Part shown: positions 44,555 to 56,639 of the stretch, piece after piece | Layout of the letters: each line of letters starts with the position of its first letter | Numbering within the stretch: position 1 is the first letter of the stretch | Assembly: GCF_901709675.1 (NCBI RefSeq) | Contig: NC_051088.1 | Span: 2,590,664-2,654,663, forward strand | Length of the DNA: 64,000 nt | Source: Syngnathus acus | Lineage: Eukaryota > Chordata > Actinopteri > Syngnathiformes > Syngnathidae | Reading direction: 5' to 3' | Position numbers and translations under genes: made by a program | The notes under the pieces: generated by a model | What the model was told of the DNA's origin: nothing | Databases searched by the model: none | What the model saw: only the letters and a program-made list of their open reading frames with translations

Positions 44555-44562
44555 ATCTAGGG

Positions 44563-45010
44563 CAGTGGTTCTTAACCTTGTTGGAGGTACCGAACCCCAC
44601 CAGTTTCATATGCGCATTCACCGAACCCCTCTTTAGTGAAAAATACAATTACTTTTTTCAAATTCAAGACATTGACGTTTTTTTACCGGTGCACAGACAT
44701 GTCATCTTGAAAGGCAATTTAAAATAAAAATAGAATAAAGGCAACAACAGGCTGAATAAATGTACGGTATGCAAACGTTACATGATACATAAACAATGAA
44801 CTGAGAACGTGCCTGACGTAACATATCAAGAGTTATTCAGATAACTATAGCATAAATAAAATGCTAACAAGTTTACCAAACCATCCGTGTCACTCCAAAT
44901 CACTAAATCCAATGAAGTCTTCATCCTCAGTGTCCCTTTTAAACAACTCCGCTAACTCTGGAGGTAGAAGATGCAGCGCTTCCTCTTCTACGTGGCTTAC
45001 GTCAGACTCG
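44563..45010. mobile_element. hAT left end (cagtggttcttaacc family), right end not found
   Basis: cagtggttcttaaccttg followed by gtaccgaaccccaccag is a common fish hAT terminus. It directly follows the 8-bp duplication of the preceding hAT element. The right end is missing; a 14-bp palindrome belonging to another repeat lies at 45043-45076. Confidence 0.55.
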
Positions 45011-45042
45011 TCAGTTGCAGTTCCAATTATTCCACAGGTCTA

Positions 45043-45076
45043 GAGCGCCCTCATGCTGAACCGCATGAGGGCGCTC
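45043..45076. repeat. 14-bp perfect palindrome with 6-nt loop
   Basis: gagcgccctcatgc and gcatgagggcgctc flank tgaacc. Probably the core of a small MITE that continues to about 45195, where gcgacttatagtacggta resembles a pogo-type end. Confidence 0.8.
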
Positions 45077-45424
45077 GTGAATGTGAAAATAACATGGGAA
45101 ATGATATGTGTTAATAATTTCACACATAAGTCGCTCCTGAGTATACGTCACACCCCCGGCCAAACTATGAAGAAAAATGCGACTTATAGTACGGTACCTA
45201 CTCACCAGAGATGCTGATCCTTCATAGATTTAAAAAATGAAAACAAACATACAACAACATATTTATTTGTCTCTTCCTGTCTGCTCAAGCAGTGGAGAAT
45301 ACCTAATTTTCCTGGTTGAAAAAAATAAAACAGCATTTTTATTTTCAAATTCAGCCTCTGGGCCAGTTTAGTACCGGGGCTCAGTACCCATCCTAGAACT
45401 CCAGATTGATGAGCAACCAAAGCT

Positions 45425-45655
45425 GCATTTCAAAAAGAAAGGGAAAGAATTCCACTTGCAAAGCTTCAACTAATAGTGTCCTCACTTTGCAAATGCTTCT
45501 TGAGTGTTGTTAAAAGGAAAGGTGATGTAGCATGGTAAAAATGGCAGGCATCAAATTCAAAATGAGTGAATTGCAAAATCCACCCCCCACGTTTATCAGT
45601 TTGAACATTAAATATTTTCTTTGTTGTTTATTCATTTAAATATAGTTGGCAAATG
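45425..45655 (+). pseudogene. Tc1 transposase C-terminal remnant, decayed
   Basis: gaaagaattccacttgca, cttcttgagtgttgttaaaa and ggaaaggtgatg align with 62505-62590 of the Tc1 element (gaaagaattccacatgag, gtattgagtgttattaaaag). Stops and indels are frequent. No terminal repeat remains. Confidence 0.7.
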
Positions 45656-45659
45656 ATCA

Positions 45660-46340
45660 CCGTATTTTCCGCACCATAAGGCGCAGACTTAATTCCGGGG
45701 GCTTTTCTGTACTTAATCTACACATAGGACGCATGCATGCCATGATTTACGGTAAAAAAAAAAAACTCACAGGAGCAAGACAGTGACTTCAGTTGTACTT
45801 TATTCTACTATTTAATTATGTACTCTATTGTACTCACATTGTTGATCGATATTAATACGCAAATCCATCAAAGTTCACATCTTCGGTTTCCAAATTAAAC
45901 AGTTGGGCAAGTTTGCCATTAAACATGACGAGGTCCCTCTTGTCATTGTCTCATCGTCGTCACGTAATTCTTCGGCAATGAGGCCAGCTTTTCATAAAGC
46001 TTAAGTTTTGCCTCGTAAGCATGTCTTTTTGTCAATGCCATTTTATAGGATCCCAATGCTGTTTATCAATTGCGGCGGAGGTACATACTGTACGTCTTAC
46101 GTACAGTGCTCTGATTGTTTTTTTTGCCCCGACCGACGTAAAATGTAATGTCCTCTGATTGGTTCATCGGGTCTACATATTAAGCCTGTATATTATCTGT
46201 GTGGCGGAAGCCACACAAAACAACTTTACAGATTACAGATCACACTTTACAGATAACAGACACAAAAGGCGCACCTTCTTTACTTTTTTTTTGAGAAAAT
46301 TAAAGGCTTTTAAGTGCACCTTATGGTGCGGAAAATAAGG
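45660..46340. mobile_element. pogo-like element (GCGC family), short copy
   Basis: Ends ccgtattttccgcaccataa and ttatggtgcggaaaataagg are inverted; TA follows on the right and is shared with the next element. It is 681 bp and non-coding. Confidence 0.8.
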
Positions 46341-46470
46341 TACCGTTTTTTCCATGTATAATGCGCCCCCATGTATAATACGCACCCTACAAATGGCATG
46401 TTGATGCTGGAAAAAAGCCTGTACCCATGTATAATACGCACCCAAATTTTGACTTTTTTATTTTTTATTT

Positions 46471-46712
46471 TTAAAGTCCCAATGATCGTCACACACGCAT
46501 CTGGGTGTGGTGAAATTTGTCCTCTGCATTTGACCCATCCCCGTGTGATTTTGATCCATCCCCTGGGGGAGAGGGGAGCAGTGAGCAGCAGCGGCGCCGC
46601 GCTCGGGAATCATTTGGTGATCTAACCCCCCAATTCCAACCCTTAATGCTGAGTGCCAAGCAGGGAGGCAATGGGTCCCATTTTTATAGTCTTTGGTATG
46701 ACCCGGCCGGGT
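46471..46712 (-). mobile_element. tRNA-derived SINE, head truncated
   Basis: Same family as 16250-16553; from taaagtcccaatgatcg to gacccggccggg, ending before the B box. The tRNA-like head is lost. Confidence 0.85.
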
Positions 46713-46902
46713 TACTTAAGTCCGTAAACGTAAAATTATTTCAGAAAAAAGATCATCTTTGGGAACAACCGGATGTTATTCTGCCGGTCAGTATCACTGC
46801 GCATGCAGTAGCAAACTCGATAGCGAAGAAATATGTGAGACTCTCAACGGGATCACCAATATTTGAGTGATGTTCCAGTTATTTATCACAATTATTTATA
46901 AT

Positions 46903-47270
46903 CCATCCATCCATCCATTTTCTGAACCGCTTAGTCCCCACGGGGGTCGCGGGTGTGCTGGAGCCTATCCCAGCCGTCATCGGGCAGTAGGCGGGGGACA
47001 CCCTGAACCGGTTGCCAGCCAATCGCAGGGCACACAGAGACAAACAACCATTTGCACTCGCACTCACACCTAGGGACAATTTGGAGTCTTCAATCGGCCT
47101 ACCAAGCATGTTTTTGGGATGTGGGAGGAAACCGGAGTGCCCGGAGAAAACCCACGCGGGCCCGGGGAGAACATGCAAACTCCACACAGGGAGGGCCGGA
47201 GGTGGAATCGAACCCGCACCCTCCTAACTGTGAGGCGGACGTGCTACCCAGTGCTCCACCGAGCCGCCCT
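46903..47270 (-). mobile_element. tRNA-type SINE with ATGG tail, full length
   Basis: On the minus strand: cggctcggtggagcactggg (A-box region), ggttcgattcc (B box), gtgtggagtttgcatgttc, ggtttcctcccacatccc and ggttcagaaaatggatgg tail. The tail repeat is the same as that of the RTE LINE, which probably supplies the enzyme. Confidence 0.9.
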
Positions 47271-47698
47271 ATTTATTATTATAATAATAATATATATAAT
47301 ATATATAATAATTATTTATTCACAATTGTCATGGTGATCCTACTGGTGATTTCTTAACTAGGCTGGATGTATTTTTTTTGTTGGCGTTGATTTCTCCGAC
47401 TGCCCAGAAAGGCACCACCGCGATCAGTTAGGTTAAAATGAAAAGAGAGGAAAGTGACGTTGTAAAGAACCATCCGTGACAAGATTTTCTTCAAAAATTG
47501 TTGTACCATGATTTTCTTAAAAAAAAAAAAATGTACCCATGTATAATGCGCACCCCAGATTTTAGGACAATAAATTAGTTAAATTTTGCGCATTATACAT
47601 GGGAAAAAACGGTATATTGTTGTTTTAATTTACGTTTTATATGTATATCCCAACTCCATCGGAATTGAGGGTAGAATTTTTGTAGCATGGGTTGACAG

Positions 47699-48470
47699 TA
47701 GGGGTGTAACGATTCATCGATACACATCGATTAATCGATATAATGCTCTACGATTTATTGGCATCGATGCTAAACGTAAACATCGATTTATATCGCCGTG
47801 TTTCACCTCGGACATTAGACGCGACTTTATTTTGAAATCCAGTTCATTGTTGCTTGCTTCCTCTTTCCGGGAGCAGTACGCGGCGTGCTGTGTTGTGAGC
47901 AGAGCAGGCACGTGAAAGGGGAGCCGACAACTACGCGGCTCCTGGGCTGGTGCTATGGCTAGTGTCCAAGAAGACGAGGAAATTCGCTCCCCTTTGGGCT
48001 TCAAGTCATTCGTTTGGAAGCACTTTGGATTCCAAAGAAAAGATGGCTCAACGGACAATTAAAATTATTGTAAATAAATAGTTCAGTAATGCACTTTAAA
48101 GTTAATGGTATTACAAAAAAAGAAAGAATATTCATTTTTCTTTACTTATATGAGTAAAAATATAGGAATTCGATAAAGTTCAGTGTTAAAATAAGCACTT
48201 TGTATACTACAATACTCTTGTAATTTCCTAAATAAAGAGTTTGCAGTACCTTGTTGATTTTGCGTATGAATTGTTATAAATCAGGATATTGTTCTATATT
48301 TTTTATTTAAAAAAAATAAATAAAAATAAAAATATCGATCGTGGAGCACTATATCGTGATGTATCGTGAATGAATCACAGCAGGCTTTAAGATATCGGCA
48401 ATAATCGTATCGTGGTCCTTTGTATCGATATGATATCGTATCGTGACAAAACCTGCGATTTACACCCCTA
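47699..48470. mobile_element. hAT MITE (taggggtgtaa family), copy 2
   Basis: Ends taggggtgtaacgattc and gcgatttacaccccta, flanked by gttgacag on both sides (47691-47698, 48471-48478). It is inverted relative to 10971-11527 and contains about 200 bp of extra AT-rich sequence. Confidence 0.93.
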
Positions 48471-48664
48471 GTTGACAGGCATGTGCACAAATAGGAGTTG
48501 CTCAATCGCCTGCCCTTTTGCCCTGGGTGAAAAAAGTGCAATTTTCTTCAAATTTTAAGCTTAATTTTTCCATCACAATGTTGTGCCTTTTCCGTCTTGG
48601 CTATTTCAGCCAACAATGACACATGTGCAAGGCAGGGCAAACGTCCTTATTGGTTCGCTGAACA

Positions 48665-48697
48665 ATAGAATAGAATAGAATAGAATAGAATAGAATA
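48665..48697. repeat. (GAATA)n microsatellite
   Basis: Six to seven units, next to the SINE at 48718. Confidence 0.95.
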
Positions 48698-48717
48698 ATC
48701 TTTATTTTAAAGATTAA

Positions 48718-49022
48718 AGATTAAAGTCCCAATGATCGTCACCCACACACCTGGGTGTGGTGAAATTTGTCCTCTGCATTTAACCCATCCCCGTGTGATT
48801 TTAATCCATCCCCTGGAGGAGAGGGGAGCAGTGAGCAGCAGCGGTGCCGCGCTCGGGAATCAGTTGGTGATCTAACCCCCCAATTCCAACCCTTAATGCT
48901 GAGTGCCAAGCAGGGAGGCAATGGGTCCCATTTTTATAGTCTTTGGTATGACCCGGCCGGGGTTTGAACCCACAACCTTCCAGTCTCAGGGCGGACACTC
49001 TACCACTAGGCCACTGAGCTGG
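48718..49022 (-). mobile_element. tRNA-derived SINE, full length
   Basis: Same layout as 16250-16553, including aggccactgagct and gggtttgaaccc (A- and B-box complements). A gattaaagattaaag tail repeat lies on the left. Target duplications are unclear. Confidence 0.9.
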
Positions 49023-49451
49023 AGTTTGTATAGCACTTTCACAACAGCAGTCACTGTAACAAAGCGCTTTCAGTAACAAATGACACTTTGTAGTGAAGGT
49101 AGACTTCCAAAATGGATGCTAGTAGTGCATTCTGGGTCATTCAAAGACCTCAAAACTCTTTATAGGACAGCGGGTGATGAGGGCTCATTGAATATTCACC
49201 ATGAGCCGTCCGAATGTAACTGATGAGATGACGCAGCCACGCTTAATGGCGTCCGCCTCTTTTTGTTACTCCCATCCTCTCCCTTACGTCTCGTCATCCT
49301 CTGGCTGACTGGCTGCCTTTGCCACGGTCTTCCTTGGCCTGCTGCTGCTGCCTCTGCCGCCTGCCTGCTTGCTTCACTACCTCGCCATCTTACCCGGCGC
49401 CCCGTAATGAAATTTTCAGCAGCTTTGCAGCACTTAAGTCATGCGTTACAG
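49023..49451. other. scn8a intron, LINE-tail-like start
   Basis: gtatagcactttcacaac and caaagcgctttcag resemble a common fish LINE 3' end. The rest to the hAT element shows no recognised features. Confidence 0.4.
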
Positions 49452-50262
49452 CAGTGGTTCCCAAACTTTTGCAGGCTGGCGCCCCCTTTGGCTCCCCAGT
49501 GAATTCCTAGCGCCCCCCCCAAGGCATTTATATAAATAAATAATACATTTATATAAATAAATAAATAATACATTTATAATATCATTACCATTACGTTGAA
49601 TTAGTGGGAGCACTGAGTTTGTTTCTCAGAAACGAGCCGGTCCCATCTAGACGTAATCGGAGACAATGACACCCGAAGTGATTTAAGGTTTGTCTTTTAT
49701 TGCAGGATGCTTGGTCTCCATGTGTTGAAGCAGTTTTGAATGCTTCACTGCCTGGTTAGTTAGCCTGTCGCCACATATTAGCTTTGCGGGCTCGACTGGG
49801 GAAACATGTCACGTGACCGGGACGAGTGTCTTGCCCTGAATTAATTGATCGTCGATAAAAAAAAAAAATTCTGTGCGGCTTGGCGGCCCGGTACCAAGTG
49901 ACCCACGGACCGGTACCGGTCCGCGGCCCGGTGGTTGGGGACCACTGCCCTAACCAGCTCAACACAACACAACACGGCACGTTCTGGCGAGTCCCCAATT
50001 TCATGTTGACTTGAACTCAAGATGATGTTGACCGCCAGAATGCGGTTTTTATTATAAGATAAAATTCTGAACATTACAAGCTTGAAATTACAAACCTGAG
50101 CTTTTGCTTTTGTAGTCTATGCTGTCGGATCTGACTGGGCCAGAGCGGCGTGTTGTGTACAAATCGACTGCCGCCCCCCTACCGCCCCTTTCTTCCTCAC
50201 CGCCCCCCCAAATCTTTCCACCGCCCCCAGGGGGGCGGTACCGCCCACTTTGGGAACCACTG
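49452..50262. mobile_element. hAT element containing a piece of the 1745-type hAT
   Basis: Ends cagtggttcccaaactttt and actttgggaaccactg, flanked by cgttacag on both sides (49444-49451, 50263-50270). Inside, about 49530-49950 matches 1800-2640, including cccggtggttggggaccact, so an older hAT relative is embedded. Confidence 0.9.
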
Positions 50263-51059
50263 CGTTACAGAGTGGGGGAAAGACTTGATACATACATGGC
50301 ATTGTGTGTGTGTGTGGGGGGGGTACTTGTGTGCCTATTCATGTGGGTGAGGGACTTGTATATGAACTCAGCATTAAACAACAAATGTCATGTCAATCGT
50401 GGTGAAGTTTTAGCATGTGTGACAGTTTTAGGAAAGATTGACACATTTGATCTGTCCCCGGTATAAGCAAACTCAGTCTCCCCACATTGGGCCTCAGTAT
50501 TCATCTACCATAGAGAGAAATGGATGCGTAGATATCTAGATATCGGACTTCATACCCAGTTATCATTTACCGTTTGCTCCATCCTTAACAATGGGTGGTT
50601 TTGATTTACCTTTCAACTTTCAATTTGATGCCTGGCTGCAACAGTGTTGAGGCTTTAGGTAGATTAAAGAAATAAAGTCACTCGTGAATAATGTACAAAC
50701 CGGATTCGGTTGAACTTGCGAAATTGTGCAAAATGTAAATAAAAACAAAATACAACGATTTGAAAATCCTTCTCAACCCATATTCAATTGAATACACTAC
50801 AAAGACGACATATTTAATGTTCAAACTGATAAACTTAATTGTTTTTTGCCAAATAATAATTAACGTAGAATTTCATGGCTGCAACACGTCCAGTAGAAGT
50901 TGGGAAAGGTGGCAAGAAATACTGAGAAAGCTGAGAAAAGCTCATCAAACACCTATTTGGAACATCCCACATGTGATCAGGCTAATTGGGAAGAGGTGGG
51001 TACCATGATTGGGTATAAAAGGAGCCTCCCCGAACATGCTCAGTCATTCACAAGCAAGG

Positions 51060-51640
51060 ATGGGCCGAGGTTCACCACTTTGTCCACAACTGCGTGAGAA
51101 AATAGTTGAACAGTTTAAGAACCTTTCTCAAACCAAAATTGCAAGGAATTTAGGGATTTCAACATCTACGGTCCATAATATCATCAAAAGGTTCAGAGAA
51201 TCTGGTGAAATCACTTCACGTAAGCGCCACGGCCGGAAACCAAGACTGAATGACCGTGACCTTCGATCCCTCAGACAGCACTGCCTTAAAAACCGACATG
51301 AGGATGTAAAGGATATCACTGAATGGGCTCAGGAAAACTTCAGAAAAACATTGTCAGTAAATACAGTTTGTCACTACATCAGTAAGTGCGGGTTAAAACT
51401 CTACCATGCAAAGCAAAAGCCGTTTATGAACAACATCCAGAAACACCGCCGGGTTCCCTGGGCCCGAGCTCATGTAAAATGGACTGATGCACAATGGAAA
51501 AGTGTTTTGTGGTCTGATGAGCCAACTTTTCAAATTGTTTTTGGAAACACTGGACGTTGTGTCCTCCGGACCAAAGAGGAAGCGGACCATCCGGACTGTT
51601 ATCAACGCAAAGTTCAAAAGCCAACATCTGTGATGTGTCA
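51060..51640 (+). pseudogene. Tc1 transposase, N-terminal part (interrupted)
   Basis: ATG at 51060 opens MGRGSPLCPQLREKIVEQFK, a helix-turn-helix (LGISTSTVHNIIKRFRESGE), GRKPRLNDRDLRSLRQH and the first catalytic block VLWSDEPTFQI. It breaks at TSVM where the insertion begins. Confidence 0.92.
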
Positions 51641-51847
51641 AATCCGCACGTATCGACCGTAAGTGACCCGACCCTCCGTTTAAAGGGTTAAACTCCCCTT
51701 CGACCCCGCTGCTGTAACGCAGCCCTCATAGGGAGACGAGAGTTTCCAGGTCGGGGCGGGGAAAGATTCGTCCGAGTCTAACCGCCTCTAAGATATCAAT
51801 TCGGACAGAATTAATTTATTCTTTTAAGGATGCCAATCCCTTTAAAG

Positions 51848-52244
51848 CAGGGGTGCCCAATACGTCGATCGACCGGTCGATCGCCAAGCCACTATTGGTC
51901 GATTGCGTGATATTAAAATGTTTTTATTGTTTTTCGCACTTGACGCGTGTACAAACAACGGCGCTAAGAACACAACACAAACACGCTAGCTCGCGAGTTC
52001 CCTCCAATTGTCAGAACCCTGTTTTTCTCTTAAACTTAAGAAAGGGTATAAAAATGAGTGGGGCAGCTGGCCATAGTAAGAAGTATCACTTTCATAGGGA
52101 ATGGGAGTAGGACTTTTTTTTCACGATGACATATATATACGTATACTATATATATATAAAATTATTATTTTTTTAGTGGGTAGATCTTTGTGACTTGGTC
52201 ATTTCAAAAGTAGCTCACGAGCTGAAAAAGTTTGGGCACCCCTG
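51848..52244. mobile_element. 397-bp hAT MITE, copy 2
   Basis: Ends caggggtgcccaatacg and tttgggcacccctg, flanked by ctttaaag on both sides (51840-51847, 52245-52252). Same length as copy 1 at 6202-6598 and few differences, suggesting recent common origin. Confidence 0.93.
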
Positions 52245-52837
52245 CTTTAAAGTCACTCTGAAACCGGTGCAGAGTAACCACTTGAGGCCCGGAATCAAGA
52301 TGACCGCGCCCTTTTTACCAGCGGCTCCTTCCCCATTTTTGATTCGAAGCATTTGTCATCGCTCGGATAACTTTATCTGTCTTTGGTAAGACCAAAGGGA
52401 TTCGTTGATTTACTAGAGCGCACGCGCCCTAGCTGAGCTCAAGATAACATACTTCGAACCAGATCTGACAATTCCTGATGTTAAGGATTAAAGCTGTCTT
52501 CACTTTAAAAAGAATTGAACGGATTTAAAGAATGACTATGATAGGGAAATAAAGAAAATATAAAGTTCTAATTACTGCATATAAAACCATGCTCAACATA
52601 GTTAATACGAACTAATCGATAACCGAATTAAGGATTAAGAAGAAATTTAATGAATAAGCAAGAAAAAGAATTACAAGTCGAAAAAACAACAACACTCACC
52701 CGTCTCAGAACAAAAGAGGAAACAAAAGGTCTAAAATCCTATTTGGTTGAACAAGTCGAGTGATCGGCTCTCCTTTGTTCCAAAATCCGAATTCTGTTTA
52801 AAAAAGAAGGAAAGGTCTGGCCATGAGTAGCTTAGCC

Positions 52838-53635
52838 CAGTGTTTCCCAACCTTTTTTCATTCACGGCACACCTTTTCATTGGAAAAAATCTCGAGGCAC
52901 ACCACCAACAAAAATCTGTTAAGTGTTACACCAGCTTCTATATTAAAATCAGTTATATTACAACAAAAGACGTAAAGTTCTATTCCTATATATGTATGGA
53001 GAGTCGACTAATTGAAGAAAAATAAATACTAAATATTCTTGGAATTGTATTTCTTTTGTAAATAAAAGTGACAGTTTTTGAAAAAAGGTTTTAGACAGCA
53101 TAAGGAATAAATTATTGAAAGTGATTGTGATCAAAATCCAAAAGAATCAATATGACTTTGTTTACTGTTTTAGACTAGCTCTATAAATATTGCGACATTA
53201 AGAACAAAGTCACTTTTAAAGACGCTCTGCTGTTCTGACAGCGGCTGAGTGGCTATCACAGTCGAGGTGTCTCGACTTGACTGTGTATTTTATGTTGGTG
53301 AAAAATGAACAATCCAGGTTCTCCCATTGAACTACCTGCTCTGATTTCCATCGGACCGAAAACGCACCACAGCCGTCATAGTGTCACTGTTAGTAAAAGC
53401 ACACAGCAACACACACATAAACTGAGTATGTGCCGATGCCACAACATGAAACCTCAAGATTCTCCGATTTGCCCCGCATGCACAATTAGCAAGTGGCTGA
53501 CCAGGCCTTGTGCTAACTGACCAGTGGTTTGGCCAACCTGTTTACAATGCGCTCCGTAATTAATGTTGGACAATTTCCCACGGCACAGCTGAACATCTCT
53601 CACGGCACACCAGTGTGCCGCGGCACACACCAACA
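52838..53635. mobile_element. hAT remnant (cagtgtttcccaacc, cggcacacc family)
   Basis: The left end cagtgtttcccaacctttt with cacggcacacc and the right part cacggcacaccagtgtgcc match a common fish hAT family. The terminal bases on the right and the target duplication are lost. Confidence 0.65.
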
Positions 53636-53935
53636 CCGTAACATTGGCGTCTTCCCCTTTCTGCCCGAAGCGGCTGACTCCTCTGCCTTCCTCGAAGCTT
53701 AAAATTTGACAAAGTCCAATTCGAAGCTTAAATTTTGACAAAGTCCAATTCGAAGACTCTGGAAATTCATTTTAGTAGATTTTGGTTCAATCTCAAAAAG
53801 AATGAAAAATCCATCTTCCTCTAAACTGCGTTCTTTACACCAGGCAGCGTCACGGCCATCGCCCTGACTGGGAAGAACCGCCTCGCTCTGTGTCAGGACA
53901 TCATATTTATAGGCTTCTGGCATTACCTCATCAGA

Positions 53936-54080
53936 ATATGTAGGTAAAAGGTCAGAATCACTGCATCAGGTCATAAGAATATCTAAGTGAAAGGTCAGAA
54001 TCCCAGCACCAGGTCATAGGAATATCGAGGTGAAAGGTCAGAATCCCTGCACCAGGTCAGAAAAATATCTAGGTGAATAT
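53936..54080. repeat. Minisatellite, three units of 43-44 bp
   Basis: aggtcagaatc(c/a)c followed by gcaccaggtcat(a)agaatatc recurs three times with a few substitutions. Confidence 0.85.
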
Positions 54081-54511
54081 CTGGTCGATTCCAATAGTGT
54101 AACAAACAACCTCTTTTGTCTCCCCACAACTTAGCGTGATTTTCCAAGCATAATGTGCAAAATTTAACTAATTTATTGTCCTAAAATCTGGGGTGCGCAT
54201 TATGCATGGGTACAACAATTTTTGAAGAAAATCTCCCACGAAATAAAACTTGAAATCACCTTTCTTCTTGTTTGTTGTCAATCGCGCATCGCATTCAGCC
54301 ATCCTGCCCAACACACTTAGTCAGTAAAATTCATAATTGACGACACATCGTTTGATGCGATGGTGCAATCCTTGGTGGTGTGTTATTGTCAAATATTGTT
54401 TGTTTTTTAATCTCCATCGCAAACCGGATATCATACGGAGGCCGCCATTACAGATGCGCAGAACGGATGCGCAAGACACGTCAGCTATATAAAGAGCGAG
54501 AGCTCAGTTCT

Positions 54512-55372
54512 TGTTAGGTCTAAATACCATCAGACATTAAACCATACGCTGGAAGGAAGAGGAGAAAAGAACCGGAACAGGTTTACTCGCGAGGAGAACG
54601 ATAGAGAGAGCAAACTCAGTTACAATCTCCATCAATTCTGAGTTCTCACTTCACGTGCTCCTCTATTTAATGTTTTGGTTGCCCTGGTTACAAAGGCGTT
54701 GCTACACTAAAGGGAGGGGAGATAGTGTCTGTAGCAACGCTTATTAGCTAAGGAATGTAGTGTGGTGTGAATTAGCACTTCATTGTCAGCCCGTGACCCC
54801 CGCAGACTTTGTCCTCGAGTGGGATCAGATAACTTGGATTGCCGCTTTCCTGTGGTTCCTGTGGAACAATGCAACTAAACCTTTGCTAACTTTATCTACT
54901 TGGTAAATTAACACACAATAATAATGAGTGACTTGTCCTAAACCCTTCAACACACATTAAGTAAATGTAAGGTAACTGGTGTGCAGTTCCTTAAACAAAC
55001 ATTGAGTAAATATGGGATAACTTGTATGCAACTACTTCAAACTGTATATAACACTTAACAAAGAAAAACAGTTCTGACCAACAACAATCTATGAACCAAA
55101 CCTACAGTAAGATAAAAGGAATGAAGGTTCTTTGAACCAAATAAGAACACTTCGCCTATGCAAATAAGCTCTGCTCATTGTTGGTGAAGGCCTCTTACAG
55201 GAACAAAAACAAACAGATAACATAAGGACAGGAAAGAGACATATGGCTGACAGGGATCAAAAGACATCCCTGTCACTAAAAAGGAAAAACCTAGATAAAA
55301 GGAAAGTCATAAACAGTAAAGACAAGGCCTCCAGGTCTGGCAGGCCAAGGCTTCACTTAAATTATTCCAACA
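54512..55372 (-). repeat. 3' LTR of the ERV
   Basis: TGTTAGG to TCCAACA on the + strand. It differs from the other LTR at roughly five sites (start triplet, and single bases near 54748, 55061, 55079 and 55211). Confidence 0.95.
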
Positions 55373-55386
55373 TTTCCCCCCTTTTT
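55373..55386 (-). promoter_or_regulatory. ERV polypurine tract
   Basis: On the minus strand AAAAAGGGGGGAAA directly precedes the 3' LTR, as expected for plus-strand DNA priming. Confidence 0.88.
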
Positions 55387-55508
55387 ATCACATATTTGCT
55401 CAAATTTCACATTACCAAAAACAACCACTTCTCTCGATTGTCAGTTGTCGGATCACAAGTATGAGCACAAATAAGTTTACACCAAAAAGGATAAATGTTG
55501 CGACATTA

Positions 55509-56066
55509 TCATTCGGAAACACACAGATCTGGGAAGAAGTCTGTAAACTCAAGTGCAAAAATTGCATCATCATCATCATCGTTATCATCAACATGCTGGC
55601 GTTCAGACATTAGGCATACCCGGGCCATCTTGTCGTCCATGGGCGATATTGCTGTAGTGATGAGACGATTAAACAGAGCACGGAGACATGGAATATAACA
55701 ACATCCACACAAGGTGAGTATAGCAGTAATTGAGGACACAAGGGCTTTATACTTCCCAAAAGCAGTCATCCACTTGTAGTGCTCTTTCATCCTCGTGTTG
55801 AGGGATTGCAAGCTTGCAATCGCCTTCGTCAGGCTCCCATCAGGGGCGGTGTCGTTCCGGATGAAGGTGCAGCATTGTTCTCTGAACATCGCGCAGACCC
55901 TTCCTTTCTCAGACACCAACATAACAAGAGCATTGCGGTTCTGGATTGACATTAGGGAAGGCGTGGCTAGCCGTCCATGCACTGCCTCAAGTCCCGCTTG
56001 TGTCCGTTTGCCCAATTTCTGCATGTTGCAATGGATGTAATTTATCCTGTCAACGTTCTCGTTCAT
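55509..56066 (-). pseudogene. ERV envelope transmembrane region, truncated
   Basis: A 185-codon open stretch has a C-x6-CC motif at residues 58-66, typical of gamma-type retroviral transmembrane subunits. A hydrophobic membrane span lies at about 107-128 with Cys-rich residues, followed by an acidic tail. In-frame stops lie about 20 codons upstream and the surface subunit is not recognisable, so this is not a functional envelope gene. It ends 123 bp before the polypurine tract. Confidence 0.85.
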
Positions 56067-56639
56067 CGTACACCAGCAGCAAATGGAGGACTCCCATCCC
56101 GCTGCAATTTGGTCAATTGATTCTTATTAATCAGGAACTCCTCTGGGGACTCTAATTGCATCAATTTCAGTCAGATCATCGTCGCCTCTCAAATTTAAAG
56201 ACATTTTTTTTTTTTTTTTTTTTTCAATTTCCACCTTTTTCCCAGATCTTGGCATGTCGATACATATACAATTTTGGTTGACTACATTCTCTAAAAGCAA
56301 TGGTTTCTTTTCTTTCTTTCTTTTTTTTTTTCAACGGATATTATATAGAACACTGTCGCACATTTCACAATCAGCAGACGTGACAGATTTCACACAATCT
56401 TTTGTCAATGGCAACGGTACAACATAAAGAATCGGTCGTAGACCCATACATATGGCATTCATTATTTATTTATTTATTTTCCTTTGCAGTTTGTTTTGCC
56501 ATTAGCAATCAATTGTTTCTTTTACCAGTTACTCTTATAGTCACCTGAAACAAACTATCCACATTCATTTTAGATATATATTAATTCCATTCTTTAACAT
56601 CTACAGCGGTTGTTGACAAAGTATTATTTCTTTACATAA

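Larger units (their letters stand above)
46343..47612. mobile_element. pogo-like element, GTATAATACGC family, copy 2, with two SINEs
   Basis: Ends ccgttttttccatgtataat and tatacatgggaaaaaacgg, flanked by TA. It is inverted relative to copy 1. Inside are a truncated SINE (46471-46712) and a complete SINE of another family (46903-47270). Confidence 0.9.
51641..54133. other. Outer insertion in Tc1, LTR-like sequence of unknown family
   Basis: Starts TGTCAAATCC directly after the GATG duplication; the far edge of the whole insert ends CACATGACA before the second GATG. A TG...CA pattern with 4-bp duplication suggests an LTR retroelement. The two edges do not look like copies of one another. It carries a hAT MITE (51848), a hAT remnant (52838) and a minisatellite (53936). 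Confidence 0.4.

Noticed and set aside
55795-56155. + strand frames over the ERV env region
   Set aside because: Antisense shadows of the transmembrane reading frame; no features of their own.
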